NCBI GenBank assembly: GCA_030765065.1
Contig: CM060979.1
Location: 111,712,350-111,776,349, forward strand
DNA: 64,000 nucleotides
Direction: 5' to 3'
From: Deroplatys truncata
Taxonomy: Eukaryota; Arthropoda; Insecta; Mantodea; Mantidae
The number at the start of each line of letters is the position of its first letter. Position 1 is the first letter of the stretch. The notes below the pieces were generated by a model that did no database searches, was not told the DNA's origin, and saw only the letters and a program-made list of their open reading frames with translations. The position numbers were made by a program, and so were the translations under genes. Shown piece by piece: positions 47,545-58,717 of the stretch.

Positions 47545-47935
47545 ATAACCTTACATTACTTCTTCACATAGTCATCGCCGTTATTCAGGCACTTGTCGTA
47601 AAGGGAAACCAGTTTTAGTATGCCTTCATCAAAGAATGATGCCGCTGTGATGAAAACCAAGTTTGCACTCCTTGTTACATAACATCATCGTCGTTGAAAT
47701 GCTTTCAATTAGGAATTTCTTCAGATGAAGAAACAGATGAAAATCGCTTGGTGCCAAATCCGTAGAGGGTAGCAGAATTTTCCCAAATAAATGATGTAAT
47801 CAGATCTTGAATTTGTTTGGCTGTGTGTGGCCGGGCATTGCCACTCATTATTGTTTCCCCATAAATCTCATACAACTGGCGATGAATGTTTGCTGTCATA
47901 ACATTTCGCGCATTCAAATCACTGATCAAACTTTA
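47545..47935 (-). pseudogene. Internally deleted SETMAR-type mariner transposase
   Basis: The minus-strand frame begins NARNVMTANIHRQLYEIYGE, matching the mariner N-terminal helix-turn-helix (ARNVTAADIHRQICEVYGD). It then jumps directly to NARPHTAKQIQDLITSFIWE, the block around the second catalytic Asp (HDNARPHTA). DLAPSDFHLFLHLKKFL follows in another frame (the third Asp region), and then a decayed FDEGI..LV..YDKCLN..GDYV tail. The central 150 or so residues are missing. This layout is typical of an internally deleted mariner relic. Confidence 0.8.
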
Positions 47936-48118
47936 CAGTCAGAGTACTCGATTGTTTTGAACATTTCGAAACGCTAACAACAGGAAAACACAAATGACGA
48001 TCGCTCACAGCTGCGTCTGGCTTCCTAATAAATGGAGCAAGTGATCGAACATGCTCAAAATCGCGACCGTAGTATTCCTTGATATACAGGAATATTAACC
48101 AACCAAATTTGGGTACAA

Positions 48119-48807
48119 TTTCCCGGAAAAATTACCTTCTCTATTCACTCTCCTATAAACTATTCTTACAAAAGCTTATTCTTCTGTGTAGTTGTTGTTA
48201 ATCCAGATATCTTTCATTACAAATTTACACGTTCGTTGTGGGCATAAGAATAATGCATTAGGCTATGGCGATGGTCAGATTTTTAAAAAGCGGATCGTTA
48301 TTTGATGGCTTTGAAATTCCAAACTCTTGGCTTTTACGAGAAAAAACGAATAGCGACTTACCACTTAAAAAGTATAAGTAAGTATTTGAAAATCCAAAAG
48401 AGTAGCAAACAGTATGTCAGAAATGATAAACGCAATAAAAATTATGACGTAAATTATATCCTTTAATGAGATCTACGCTTTTGTATAGTAAGGTTTGTGT
48501 ACCTATTACGGTTTAGCAACTACAGAAAAGTCATTCAAAATGAAGGGGGACTTCACAGGCTGTTGGCAGAAAATTCAAGATACACATTTTTTTTGTCATG
48601 CAAATAAATATCTTGAGTAAAATAAAAAATAACGAAAAATGTTCCATATAAAAGGTAGTTTCTGGTGGGGGCATTCTTTGAAAATGTTCGTGTCGCATTC
48701 TTGAAAGAAGCTGAACTAAAACACATAGTTTGGTATGCATTCGACATTATACTTTGGATTTATGATGTTCACTTATAGACACATACACTGCCACGTACAT
48801 GCAGACG

Positions 48808-48864
<57 letters not shown>

Positions 48865-48957
48865 GCACGCACATACATTACATATATCCACGGACCTTCT
48901 TCTAAAAGTGCTTTTCTTATTCAGGGATTTCTAAACGTGTGCTTACAGTGAAATATG

Positions 48958-48999
<42 letters not shown>

Positions 49000-49024
49000 G
49001 TAGTAGGTACAATAATTCCCCTAC
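48119..49024 (+). mobile_element. HX repeat copy 14, with (AC)n and (AT)n tracts
   Basis: Left landmarks are TTACCTTCTCTATTCACTCT and AACTATTCTTACAAAAGC; right landmarks are CTTCTAAAAGTGC and ATAATTCCCCTACTTAG. A long (AC)n tract (48809-48860) is at the family's microsatellite site, and an extra (AT)n run lies at 48960-48994. The hairpin terminus itself is lost. Confidence 0.75.
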
Positions 49025-50999
49025 TTAGCTGCTGCTGCATCGGAAGACCGTGATAAAAACTATGATAGTTTTCGCATTCATTTCAACTTTAAAGTTTAAG
49101 TACAAATTATAAGGTAGCCTATAATATTCACTGCGTTCTACAGGTTAAGCAGTCACATTTCTATTTATTTAGACCAGGCAGTAAAAATCTGTAAGTAAGG
49201 AGATGAGTAGCCACAATTTTTTTTCTGGGATCTAATACACAAGTTTCGAAAGTCTTGTTAAATGGTGTTGATTTGTAAGTGAGAGGTTGAAAGCTATATA
49301 GGGGTAGCTTTTGAAAGTTGTAAGATAACCTATACTTTTTGTATAGTGAGTATAAAGTAAGTGCTCATTATTTTGTCTCCATGGATTAGCGAGTTGACTT
49401 GAAACGGAGAGCCCGCAATAATTACAGGGATCCAGAACTTTTGTGGGTGGCTCAATTAACGCATACTATGTAAAAGAATTGGATGTTATCCTATGTACAC
49501 AAATTAGGAAACCCTCGTAGATATATTTAAATTTAAAGCTTTTAATTTCAGAAGAGACATTGCGGGATAAATATTTCTGTATAAAGTATTACATTCTGTT
49601 ATTCATGATATTAATATTTTCGCAAATATGTTATTTTATGTAACAAATAAAATAAGTAGATTTAACATGCTTTTTTCACCCCAAGAGCAAACTGAGAAAT
49701 CCATAAAAATTCACCATTAAACAGAATTGTGTATTTATATAACAAACTTCATTATTTGGATGTAGATATTTTCAACATGTCTGAAACTCAGTTAAAATGC
49801 AATAGTCAATAATCATTTTTTCGTAGATTAATACGAATATTTAAATTAGAAATAGTTGTATAAGTACCATGTGTCACCTTCTCTTTTCTTTCTTTTTATT
49901 TTTCTGGCTGTTTTATATTCCTTTTTTTTTATTTCGTTCCACTCTTCGGAACCTTTTATTGTTATCCATAATCTCTGTTTGTTTTTTCTGTATTATAAAT
50001 TATATTTATAAATGATTGTATGTTACTATATTTTTGTAATGAACATTGTAATTGAGCTTATGTCCGTTATGTTCAGAACAATAAATAAATAAAATACCAA
50101 TAATACCTGTTTCCGAATTTATTAAATCTCATATACCCTGAAGTTATTGAGAAATAATATTAGATTTACATAAAGTATATTTAATCTAATAAAAATGGTG
50201 TGGCAGGAAATGAAATACAGTGTTACAAAATGATATTTGTGCTAAAAATGTCTGTAAAAGCTAGAATAGTTTATCTGTTCTATCAGTTCTTGTTTCAATA
50301 AAATAAAAGCTAAGTATATATATTTTGCCTCTCTCTCTAATAAATATGCACCAATAAATGGAGTACACATTACACATATAATCTATTAGATTATCTCTTT
50401 TCTCAGTAAATTTTGCTGTTTTAGGCAGAAGTACCTACTACTGATAAGCAGTAACCTAGCAATACGTTCAATACACTTTAGCTTATGTATTTGGAAAATA
50501 TAACGCACTTTTTACCATGGTAACCAGAAAATGGCAGAAAAATGGTCAGAATTACAGTAATGCATCAGAAATTTATTGTAATGAAAAATTAGTACAACTT
50601 CTCCAATATTCATGCTAACAAAATATTTTAAACAGCACGATTTCTCAGAAAGATTTTTTTATATAACACTTATCATAGCACTCAACAATAGCTAGAATGT
50701 TTACATTTTTTCTCCATTATAACCATTTTCCTAAATTTGGGAAAAAATAATTAAATTATTCAGTCTGCTCTTTTTAAGCTGCAGCTAACGTACGTCATGT
50801 GCCAAGTTTCATAGTAATGGGATCAATGATAATTCTTGTGTGAAAATGTAAAAAATCAAACACTCAAAGATAAATATGTAAACAGTGTAAATGATATTTT
50901 TGGCTTCAATTTAACCGTTACAAAAGCTAATGCCAGTATGAAGAGTAGAAAATGTCTGAAATATAATATTCAGTTTATTATAATTAGGCACAGATGATT
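49025..50999. other. Mostly unassigned AT-rich sequence
   Basis: The only suggestive element is a LINE-3'-end-like segment at 49870-50095. Otherwise nothing is recognised. Confidence 0.4.
49870..50095 (+). repeat. Possible LINE 3' end
   Basis: T-rich sequence, then CTTATGTCCGTTATGTTCAG, then an AATAAATAAATAAA tail, the kind of 3' end found in many insect non-LTR elements. No coding region is visible upstream, so this would be a severely 5'-truncated copy. Confidence 0.3.
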
Positions 51000-51340
51000 A
51001 CAGAGATTAATGGAGTAGGAGAACAATGATGAACCTGTCTCAATGCTCAAGAAAGATGGGACAAGCTGTGACACTGTTACTGTGTAGCAGTCATGGGGGC
51101 ATCCCAAAGAGACCTGCAGACGGACCCTGCATTTTAATGTTACCCACATGACCTCTTTGGCACGGCGCCAAGCCTTGATATTTGATAGGTATTCGCGTTT
51201 AGAATCCGAGCGGCTCGCATTACCTTGATTTCTTCTATAGGAGTCACAACCTTCCATGAATTCATAAAACAAAACTTTGCCCTCCTCATCAAACGCCGTG
51301 ATTTCCTCTATAAAACGAGTTTCTTTCTATCCTGAGGATC
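51000..51340 (-). other. Unrecognised open frame with exon-like edges
   Basis: The minus strand is open from about 51328 to 50970 and includes RFIEEITAFDEEGKVLFYEF and MEGCDSYRRN, which look less repetitive than the surrounding frames. An AG acceptor-like site precedes KETRF, and CAAGGTAATG could be a donor after YRRNQ. I recognise no family. A chance frame or an unknown repeat is as likely as a host exon. Confidence 0.15.
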
Positions 51341-51416
51341 AAGCATTAGCTTCCTCTTCACGAAAAACCATGACACAACACACTGACAGCGTCATGTGCC
51401 TTTCCGTATGGTTGCC

Positions 51417-51890
51417 GTCTTCACCACCACTACCACCACCACCACCACTACCACCACCATATCACACCACCACCACCACCACCACCACCACATCACACCA
51501 CCACCACCACCACCACTACTACTACCACCACCACCACCACCACTACTACCACCACCACCATATCACACCACCACCACCACCACCACCACCACCACTACTA
51601 CCACCACCACCACCACCATCATCACACCACTATTTCTGCATCACCCAGCATCCCATTATCACCCCAGCATTACTAAATCATCATCACCGGCACCATCAGA
51701 TCATCAACAGCACTACCATCTTCACCACCACCAGCCTCATTATCATCACTACCACTAATTTCAGCACCACCACCATCACCACAGCCATCGCCACTATCAA
51801 CATCACTACTCCACTATCACCACCATGATGATTAGCACCGCTACCATCACAATAATAGCCATCGTCACCATTATCACCAGCTCACAAACA
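51417..51890. repeat. CAY-triplet (CAC/CAT) repeat tract 1
   Basis: Nearly 0.5 kb of CAC, CAT, ACT and CAG triplets, densest at 51420-51630. Long frames through it encode only His, Thr or Pro runs. The preceding CAGCGTCATGTGCCTTTCC (51387) recurs before tract 2. Confidence 0.92.
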
Positions 51891-51903
51891 CATTGACAGC
51901 TGA

Positions 51904-52390
51904 AGTGATAAGATCCGCGAGTACTCCGCGAGTACAAGAATAACCATAGCCAGAAGAAAAGTTAAGATTAATGCGCGAATCAAACAAAATAAGAAGCAGA
52001 TAAAAGAGAATATTAAAGAACCAATGGGAGAGAAAGCGCAAGGAGCCAGATAACCAATAAGGAAGATAAAATGTCACGTGAATAGTAAAACCAGGGAACA
52101 AAACTAGAAAAGAGGCATGAAATAGATTTTGGTCTAGGAGCAGGAGCGCGCTTTAGACACGCGAAAGATGGAACACTTCGTGTCGGGAAACGTTAGGAGG
52201 AGGACGTAGAAACTTTGTGTCGGGAAGAGCTATGAGTAGGATGTAAAACTTTGTGTCGGGAAACGCTAGGAGGAAGACGTGATAGTTTGTGTTGGGAGGA
52301 GATAGAAAGAGGATGTTAGAATTCTGTATCGGGAAAAGAGATAGGGTAGCTAGGGATGACAAAAGTCATATTGTGAGTAAAGGAGAAATA
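51904..52390 (+). repeat. Repeat MX copy 1 with internal 36-bp minisatellite
   Basis: Begins AGTGATAAGATCCGC and shares, in order, AACCAATAAG, GTCACGTG.ATAGTAA, ACTAGAAAAGAGGC and GGGTAGCTAGG with 56228-57040. Between these lie five units starting at 52176, 52213, 52249, 52285 and 52321 with core TTTGTGTCGGGAAACGCTAG. No coding motif is seen. The copy lies between two CAY tracts. Confidence 0.75.
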
Positions 52391-52672
52391 GAATAAATTC
52401 AAGGGTAAAAGCACGGAGACTGTAACGGGGGAAAATTGATAGGAACGCGTCTTGTGTGAAGGGCCTGCAGTACGAAAACCAGTGTGGATCTTCATAATAA
52501 ATGGGCCATTGAGAGGAGTTGTGAGTATCATTCACCTCCCATCCACACAATCCCTGAGGTAAGATTCTCATAACCCATCATCTTCTACCTGAGCAGCCGG
52601 CAATCACCTGAAACCCTACACCAAGACCTTACCAACCAGAAACATTACCATTATTTTCCAAACCCCGCTACA

Positions 52673-53099
52673 CAGCGTCATGTACTTTTCCATAATTATG
52701 GTTGTCGTCTTCATCATCACAATCATTCATCACCAAAATCACCACTATCACAGCAGTACCGTCACCATCATAGTTACCGATATCGTTATAGGTATCATCA
52801 AGGGCACCATCACAACCATCATCATCAGCACTACCACTTGCACCATCAACACCATTATCATTACCACCCCATATCAACACCACCACTACCATCACCAAGT
52901 CCACCACACCATCATCACACATCGCCATCATCATCACCAGATCTCTTACCTCATCATCATCAGCAGCACACCACATCACTACCACCAGCACCACCAACAT
53001 CACCACCTACATCAGCACTACCACCATCACCACCTTCATCAGTACCACCACACTATCATCATCGTTATCATCAGCACCATCACCACCATCATCACCACG
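52673..53099. repeat. CAY-triplet repeat tract 2 with duplicated leader
   Basis: The leader CAGCGTCATGTACTTTTCC and GGTTGTCGTCTTCATCA match the leader of tract 1 1286 bp upstream. A diverged CAY triplet tract then runs to 53099. Frames on both strands are compositional. Confidence 0.88.
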
Positions 53100-53100
53100 T

Positions 53101-53300
53101 TGTCCTCTGTGGTTTAGCGGTTCCATCCTAGCCATTACTTCCCGAGTTCGCGGGTTCAACCCCGGCGGAGAGCGATGGATTTTTTCGGGTGTAAAAATCC
53201 TTAGCATGGCTTCCTTCTTCTACGGCACGTAAAAGAATCTCAAGCCTGATAAAGAGCCTCTGAACAAAATATATGGTCTTTCACGCCCAATATAAAATGA
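53101..53300 (+). mobile_element. SINE-A copy 6, internally deleted
   Basis: Head TGTCCTCTGTGGTTTAGCGG, B box GGTTCAACCCC, then CTTCCTTCTTCTACGGCACG, where about 35 bp of the family body are missing. It ends near GCCCAATATAAAATGATGG, without the usual 3' tail. It begins exactly at the end of the CAY tract. Confidence 0.85.
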
Positions 53301-53639
53301 TGGAATAGCGGCTGGTGATGTGCCTTTAGGTTTTGCAAAGCAGCGTTGGTATGATTATGTAGCTTGGCTGACGCTCTCCAAGTTGTTTCAATTATTTGTA
53401 TTGGTTGTTATCAGTTCATTTTAGTGAAATACAATTTAAGTTAAATTCTTAAACTAATTTCTTTATTTTTTCCTTTCTTTTCAATCAGTTGGTATCTTAT
53501 TGCAACTCTCAAGAATTTGATTTCTACTGCTGGTACTCTTTGCCAGTCCCGCTTTGTTAGGGCTCAGGTCTCACTACCTTAAAGTAGGACTGGTATCGCC
53601 ATCACCCTATAATATTTAAGAAGTATTTCCTTCCTTACT

Positions 53640-54175
53640 TTTTGTTTCAGTGTTCACCAATCATTTGTTTAAATTTTGTTATTTTTCTTTTCAAATCATT
53701 GTTAAAACTGTTCATAATGCGGCAACCTAAATAATTCAGAATGTTCACTTGTTCTATTATCATTTTGATTTCCAGTTCTATACTCACTCTAGGAGACGAA
53801 AAGCCAATATTTAATCTTTTGTCTGATATACATAAATGAGGTGTTTGTGATACCATTTAATTTGTGAGCCGTAACTTGTAAATCATATGCTGTTCCTTAT
53901 AAGGGGACCTGGTAATAAACATATAAAAGAGTACTAATATTTTGTTCATTAAGATTAATCCACAAACAATTGAGTTTTTCCAATTCTGTATGTTAAATAA
54001 CCCACAACCGTATGTGATTTCCTGAATAGTTAAAATTTTGTTTCCAATTTTAACTATCTTAAAGTTGCGTCATGCTATGGGCTTTTAAATAGTTCCATGA
54101 GAACTACAGGATAACCTCTTATAGTCATTATTTCCCTTAATTTTGTTCTATTAATTTAGTCAAAAATGTTTCATA
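53640..54175 (-). pseudogene. LINE reverse transcriptase fragment 2 (RTE/endonuclease-RT type)
   Basis: On the minus strand, starting near 54170: INRTKLREIMTIRGYPVVLM (RT palm helix), then a gap with stops, then IIEQVNILNYLGCRI and NDLKRKITKFKQMIG. This matches the common arthropod endonuclease-reverse transcriptase (NRTKLWEIMTKRGYP...IIEQV..FNYLGC...KL.KFQ.ICG). The FADD segment between them is lost. Confidence 0.72.
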
Positions 54176-54179
54176 ATAC

Positions 54180-54660
54180 ATCATCATCATTGTCATAATC
54201 AGCATCAGGGAATAGGCCTTTCGACCTGTTCCGTTCTCAAAGAAACTAGTCCATCCATCTCTTCACGGGTCTTCCTTTCTCTCTCTTTTCTTTAGGTTTG
54301 TATTCTAGGATCTTCTTGGGAATGCGGGATTCTGGAATCCGTTGCACATGAGCATAATATTTTTCTTGATATTTTTTATTAGATTATATATTCTCAATTC
54401 TTTCCTTATTTCATCACTGTATTATTTTTGTCTACCGTCCTATACTCACCGACCGCTGTTAAGAACCTCTTTTCTGATGCATCTATGTTTTGCTTTCTGA
54501 GTGCAGCATTCTGAGCCGTAAAGAAGAGATGCTACTGTTAAAACTTTATAAAATTTCAAAACAGTATCTTTTCGAGTTTTTTTTATGAGGGCTCTTCTAA
54601 TTGTACCACACATTTGATTAAAATGTTGTTTACATAAAAACATATAAGTAGACATATTAA
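54180..54660 (-). pseudogene. LINE ORF2 C-terminal fragment
   Basis: The minus strand gives FNQMCGTIRRALIKKTRKDT, LKFYKVLTVASLLYGSE and later IRKELRIYNL and NGFQNPAFPR. These correspond to the region after the reverse-transcriptase domain (CGTIRRTLK.KTRKET.LKFYKVMAVPTLLYGSE). It lies upstream of the RT fragment at 53640-54175 although the protein order is the reverse, so the two are separate insertions of related elements. Confidence 0.75.
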
Positions 54661-54705
54661 ATTCTATTATAATAAAACAGAAGTACTTCTTATTGTGATG
54701 TTATC

Positions 54706-54828
54706 ATATGATAATTTAAACTTGAATCGTTATATGTTAATTCCCATCACATAGGCGCTCCTTAGTTAACATCTAGCGCCTATGTGATGGGAATTAACAT
54801 ATAAAGACTCAAGTTTAAATTATCATAT
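54706..54828. repeat. Long hairpin: 54-bp arms, 15-nt loop, 2 mismatches
   Basis: The left arm 54706-54759 pairs with the right arm 54775-54828 at 52 of 54 positions; the loop is 54760-54774. The innermost arms carry CCATCACATAGGCGCT and its complement. Length and loop resemble a pre-miRNA-like foldback or a small palindromic MITE. No TA or other target duplication is obvious. Confidence 0.93.
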
Positions 54829-54829
54829 T

Positions 54830-55530
54830 AAATTCTGTTTAGTTTTCAGTTACTTTTTTAATTATAAATACATTTTAAGCTTGACTATGTTTTCTTAATG
54901 CTCATTTGTTCATTAAGTAGCAAAGCCTCTGTTATTTTCTAATTATGCTGCTGAAGCAGGTTTATTCATGTATACTTTTCGCATCAACCCTGGGGACCTT
55001 TCCTATTTATTAGGATAAATATAGTACCAGCATAAAATTATACACAGGTATTTAAGTCTTTTCTGCACTTTAATTGCAGCGAATTTTGTCAATTATACCT
55101 ATATACTAAGTGGAAGTGAAATAAATACGCAGCTTTCACCAGTGCTCTCCCTTGGTTATATAAAGCGAAAACGTATAATATCATATTGCTCTTACTTGCA
55201 AAGGTTACGTGAAAAAAAAAAACATTCCGCAATAAATTTGGGAATAGTCCGACATAATTATCTCGATAAGCATTAAGTGTATGATCGTGATTTTCAGCTA
55301 CTTTGCGAGAGTGATTCATAAGCAACAACCATTCTTTTGCAATTTTCGCAAGCACTGAACCGTTTTCTCAGAAATTAACTGAAATAGCTCCAGGATTTCG
55401 TAAACAATTCCGACGGTTTTGCAACGCTGGTTTCGCTGTTATCTGAGGGTCGTCAGTCAGTTATGTCTTGACCTCGGTTAGTGCGTGTCGAAAGGGGTGC
55501 AAAGGTAAGCAAGTGTTAGATAAAGCGGTC
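54830..55530. other. No recognised feature
   Basis: AT-rich with no motif. It may include the 5' untranslated part of the mariner that follows. Confidence 0.35.
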
Positions 55531-55535
55531 GCTGC

Positions 55536-57441
55536 CGTACAGTGCAAAAATATTCGAACGTAGTATATCTGGACATTATATTAATTTATGGCAAAACGAA
55601 GTGCAGCTCACGTGAAGTCCAGAGGCTTTACCATGAACGATTTCCAGGAAGGGATATGCCTAATGCGAAAATTTCACAATGGTGTGTCAACGGATTCGCG
55701 ACACGGGAAGTGTGGTGCCAGGATGCCGTAATCGTGGTCGACAACGACCCAACGAAATTATGAACAAAGAGGAAGAAGTGTTAAATCTAGTGGAATAATA
55801 ATCTCATAGTAACAGTCGCGACATTGCTCGTAATGTCACATTGGACTGTATTAAGGACATTAAAGGAACAATTATTATACCCTTATCATATTCAGCGAGT
55901 ACAGCGTTTGTCACCGAACGATTATCCCAGGTATGAGGTTCTGCGAATGGCTACTACATAAGTGTGTACGGAATCCAATATTTCTATAACGCTCCATGGT
56001 TACGGATGAAACTTATAAACGTTCACAATACGCACATGTGGGCTTGTGAAAATCCATACGCTATAAAACAAGGCGATCTTCAACACAGGTTCTCCCTTAA
56101 TGTTTGGGCAGGTATAATCAGAGACGTCCCATTGGACCTTTCGTTCTTCCAGAGCGTTTGTCAACGCAAACACCATAGAGTTTTTAAAATATGATTTTCC
56201 CGTTCTGTTGGAGGATGTACAGTTTGGAGTGATAAGATCCGCCCGAATAATAGGAATAATAACCATAATAATAATATTAATAAGCATCTAATCAAAATAA
56301 TAAGGAGGGGAATACCAACATGAGGGAAGAATAAAAGAGAATATTAAGGATTAGAAAAGGGGGAATAAAATCATAACGAGAGAAATAAAGTAAAGAGTAG
56401 ATATGAATAAATAATCAGAACGTGAAATAACACGTAGAAAATGCGTATTTTAGAACGAAGACACTTGGCGAAAACTGTAAAAAGGTTGAAGACTTAGGAA
56501 CGTACAGGAAGAGAGACATTAGTAAGCCATAAGTCCTATTGAAATCTTGTAGAACTCGCAGGAAGCGAAGACAAGGGAACGGAAATCGGATTCAGTCAAG
56601 CGCACAGAAAACTCAAACATAAGTTGTTAATGGCAGACGCGGACGATGCCCGGGCGACGAAATAACGAGCCAATGGCAAACGGGGAAAAATTAGATAAAT
56701 AACCAATAAGAATTAATAAAAGTCACGTGCATAGTAACAAGGATCGAAACTAGAAAAGAGGCGTGAAATAGAAAAATTACCTATGACAGAGAGCAACTTT
56801 CAGACGTGGGTAAGACGCATCACTTCGTGTCGGACCGTAGGGTAGAGAAGGTGACTTCGTGTCATACTTGGAGGAAAAGTAGATGACTTCGTGTCATACA
56901 GGAAATAGCAAGATAGATGTAGAAATTCAAAGTATTGGGATGTCTCAAAGTAATTCTTTATGCATTTGAAGGTTAGTGTAAAGTAAAAGTGAGTCAAGGG
57001 TAGCTAGGAAATGACAAGAGTCAGGTCATTAAAGTAACGTCGTAATGTGTTTCAACTTCTAAAAGTACTTAAGAAAGGGTAAAGCACGATGTCGTTTCTT
57101 TAGATGGTGCACCACCTCACATAAGTGTTACAGTACATCGTCATTTAACCAGAAGCTTTCCTGGTTGTTGGGTTAGACGATTTGGACCTGTACTATGGCC
57201 CGCAAAATCTCCAGATCTCAATCCGCTGGACATTTACTTCTGGGGTGACATGAAAAGTAAAGTTTACAAGGGTAACATAGGCTCTTTGGAGGAACTTCAT
57301 CATCGTATCTTCCAAGCAGCTGAAGATATTAGAAATAATTTAGACATCTTCATGCGACTGCGTTGCAATTGGCAGAAAGGGTGCGAAACATGCATACAAG
57401 AAGCGGTGCCCACTTTGAACATCTGCTGTGTTGCTATTAGA
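55536..57441 (+). pseudogene. Second DUF4817-type Tc1/mariner transposase, split by repeat MX
   Basis: N-terminal part (55542-55763): DIILIYGKTKCSSREVQRLY and HERFPGRDMPNAK, the DUF4817 motif. It is followed by HIQRVQRLSPNDYPRYEVLR and MVTDETYKRSQYAHV (first catalytic Asp region), HRFSLNVWAGIIRDVP and LPERL. After the insertion, from about 57090: DGAPPHISVTVHRHLTRSFP, then GPVLWPAKSPDLNPLDIYFW (second and third Asp regions) and SLEELHHRIFQAAEDIRNN, with a stop after ICCVAIR. The catalytic Asp residues are mostly kept, but frameshifts and the insertion at 56228-57040 inactivate it. It belongs to the same family as the element at 20061-22131 on the other strand. Confidence 0.85.
56228..57040 (+). 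repeat. Repeat MX copy 2, inserted in the mariner
   Basis: Begins AGTGATAAGATCCGCC and shares the landmarks listed for copy 1 (51904-52390). It has diverged minisatellite units with core ACTTCGTGTC near 56822, 56853 and 56886. It sits between LLEDV and the DGAPPH block of the mariner transposase, so it moved or was copied into that site. It is longer than copy 1, mainly in the 56290-56640 part. Confidence 0.75.
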
Positions 57442-58299
57442 TGAAGCCAGCTCACATACTTGCAGTTGTTTAAGGTACTTTGGTATCTAGATGAAAAATT
57501 GATTGCATTATTTGCAAAATAGCATTGATTTAGTTTCATTCATTGTTGCACTAAACTGTACACAACGTTGTCAATCATAATAAAATAATGCTGTAAGAGA
57601 AATGCCGGAATGAAATACAGACATTATTATTTTACTCAATTCTTAGTATCACGAATTAGAGAGTATGCATATGCATAGGTACTTTAGACCAGTATTTTGA
57701 AAATCGCTTATATATATTATGAAGACCACATGAGTTGTATAAAGATATTTCTCCTTATTTCAATGTGAAATAAGTGAAACCTATATTTACAACAGGACTG
57801 CTAAATAATACATTGAAAGACATTTCCAATAAAATGTATACAACGTTCCAAAATGCACCTTAGATCTGAGGATTGGTTGAAGAAGGACTTATAGTAAAGC
57901 CGTTTCTATTAACAGTTATTTACTGCTGGAAAACAATGTATTCTACTTTTACGTTTATAATGTACCTCAAGGTAAGAGTTGTGAAATGCCAGAGGTTCTG
58001 ATTGTGTCAACAAAATAATAAGAGCACAAAATTAACCAAAAAAGATTGAAAACCTACCTTTAGTGTATGTAACTAGTGATTTATTTTGATTTCTAAGGCT
58101 TCCGCGGCCGATATCCACGTTCCTAAAAACTTTCGCGTGCTGCCTTGTCTACTTCTTTTTTCTCGGATTATCCTCCTCTTTGGAGAACTTACAAGCCAAA
58201 GCCTTGGATCAGTAGCCTAACAGGAGCAAGCAAACTTTGGATCGTAGCATATCCAGAATAGGTATGCAGACCATGGTACGGGAGTGAAGAAGAAGGAAT
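57442..58299. other. No recognised feature
   Basis: Follows the mariner. No terminal repeat matching sequence upstream of 55536 was found by eye. Confidence 0.35.
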
Positions 58300-58480
58300 T
58301 GAAATTTAGTGATGAAAGGGAAGATAGAAAAATTCGAAGATGAAATTATCCAGCCCAGCATTCGCCTAGGGACCGAGGAAAACCGTGAAAAACCCTTTAG
58401 TCAAATTGGTCGACCCCGAGTTTGAACCCGGAACCTCCCGAATGCGAGTTGCTCACGTTACCGCGGCGCCACCTCGCTCG
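58300..58480 (-). repeat. tRNA-derived SINE (GCGAGGTGGCGCC type)
   Basis: On the minus strand the head CGAGCGAGGTGGCGCCGCGG and GTAACGTGAG lead to the B box GGTTCAAACTC and a body with TTTTTCACGGTTTTCCTCGG. The same head type, AAGTGGCGCCACGGTAACGT, begins the SINE at 59890-60338. Confidence 0.7.
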
Positions 58481-58717
58481 TTGCTGTCGTGTCAATGTTA
58501 AAATATTACAAAGTTAAAATAAAATTAAAAACTGGCTGATGTTTTACCCTTTCTCAAAGTGAACTTGTTCTGTGTGAAGCTCAGTCAATTATTAATTTTA
58601 TTAGCAGCGGCAGCAGCCGGAAACATTTAGCAACAGTGATTTATTTAGTTCTCTCATCGTAAGAGTTTTAATTTGCTTCATTTTATTTCATTTGGTGAAT
58701 GGCGGCGATATGTGGAT

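Noticed and set aside
3357-49000. CRISPR-like array from regularly repeated segments
   Set aside because: The repeats are long interspersed transposons and microsatellites, with no short repeats of constant spacing and no cas genes.
51277-51828. 183-codon open frame rich in His, Pro and Thr
   Set aside because: Translation of CAY triplet repeats; all frames on both strands are open there for compositional reasons.
52668-53117. Long open frames on both strands (Val/Asp-rich and His/Ile-rich)
   Set aside because: Same cause: second CAY tract.
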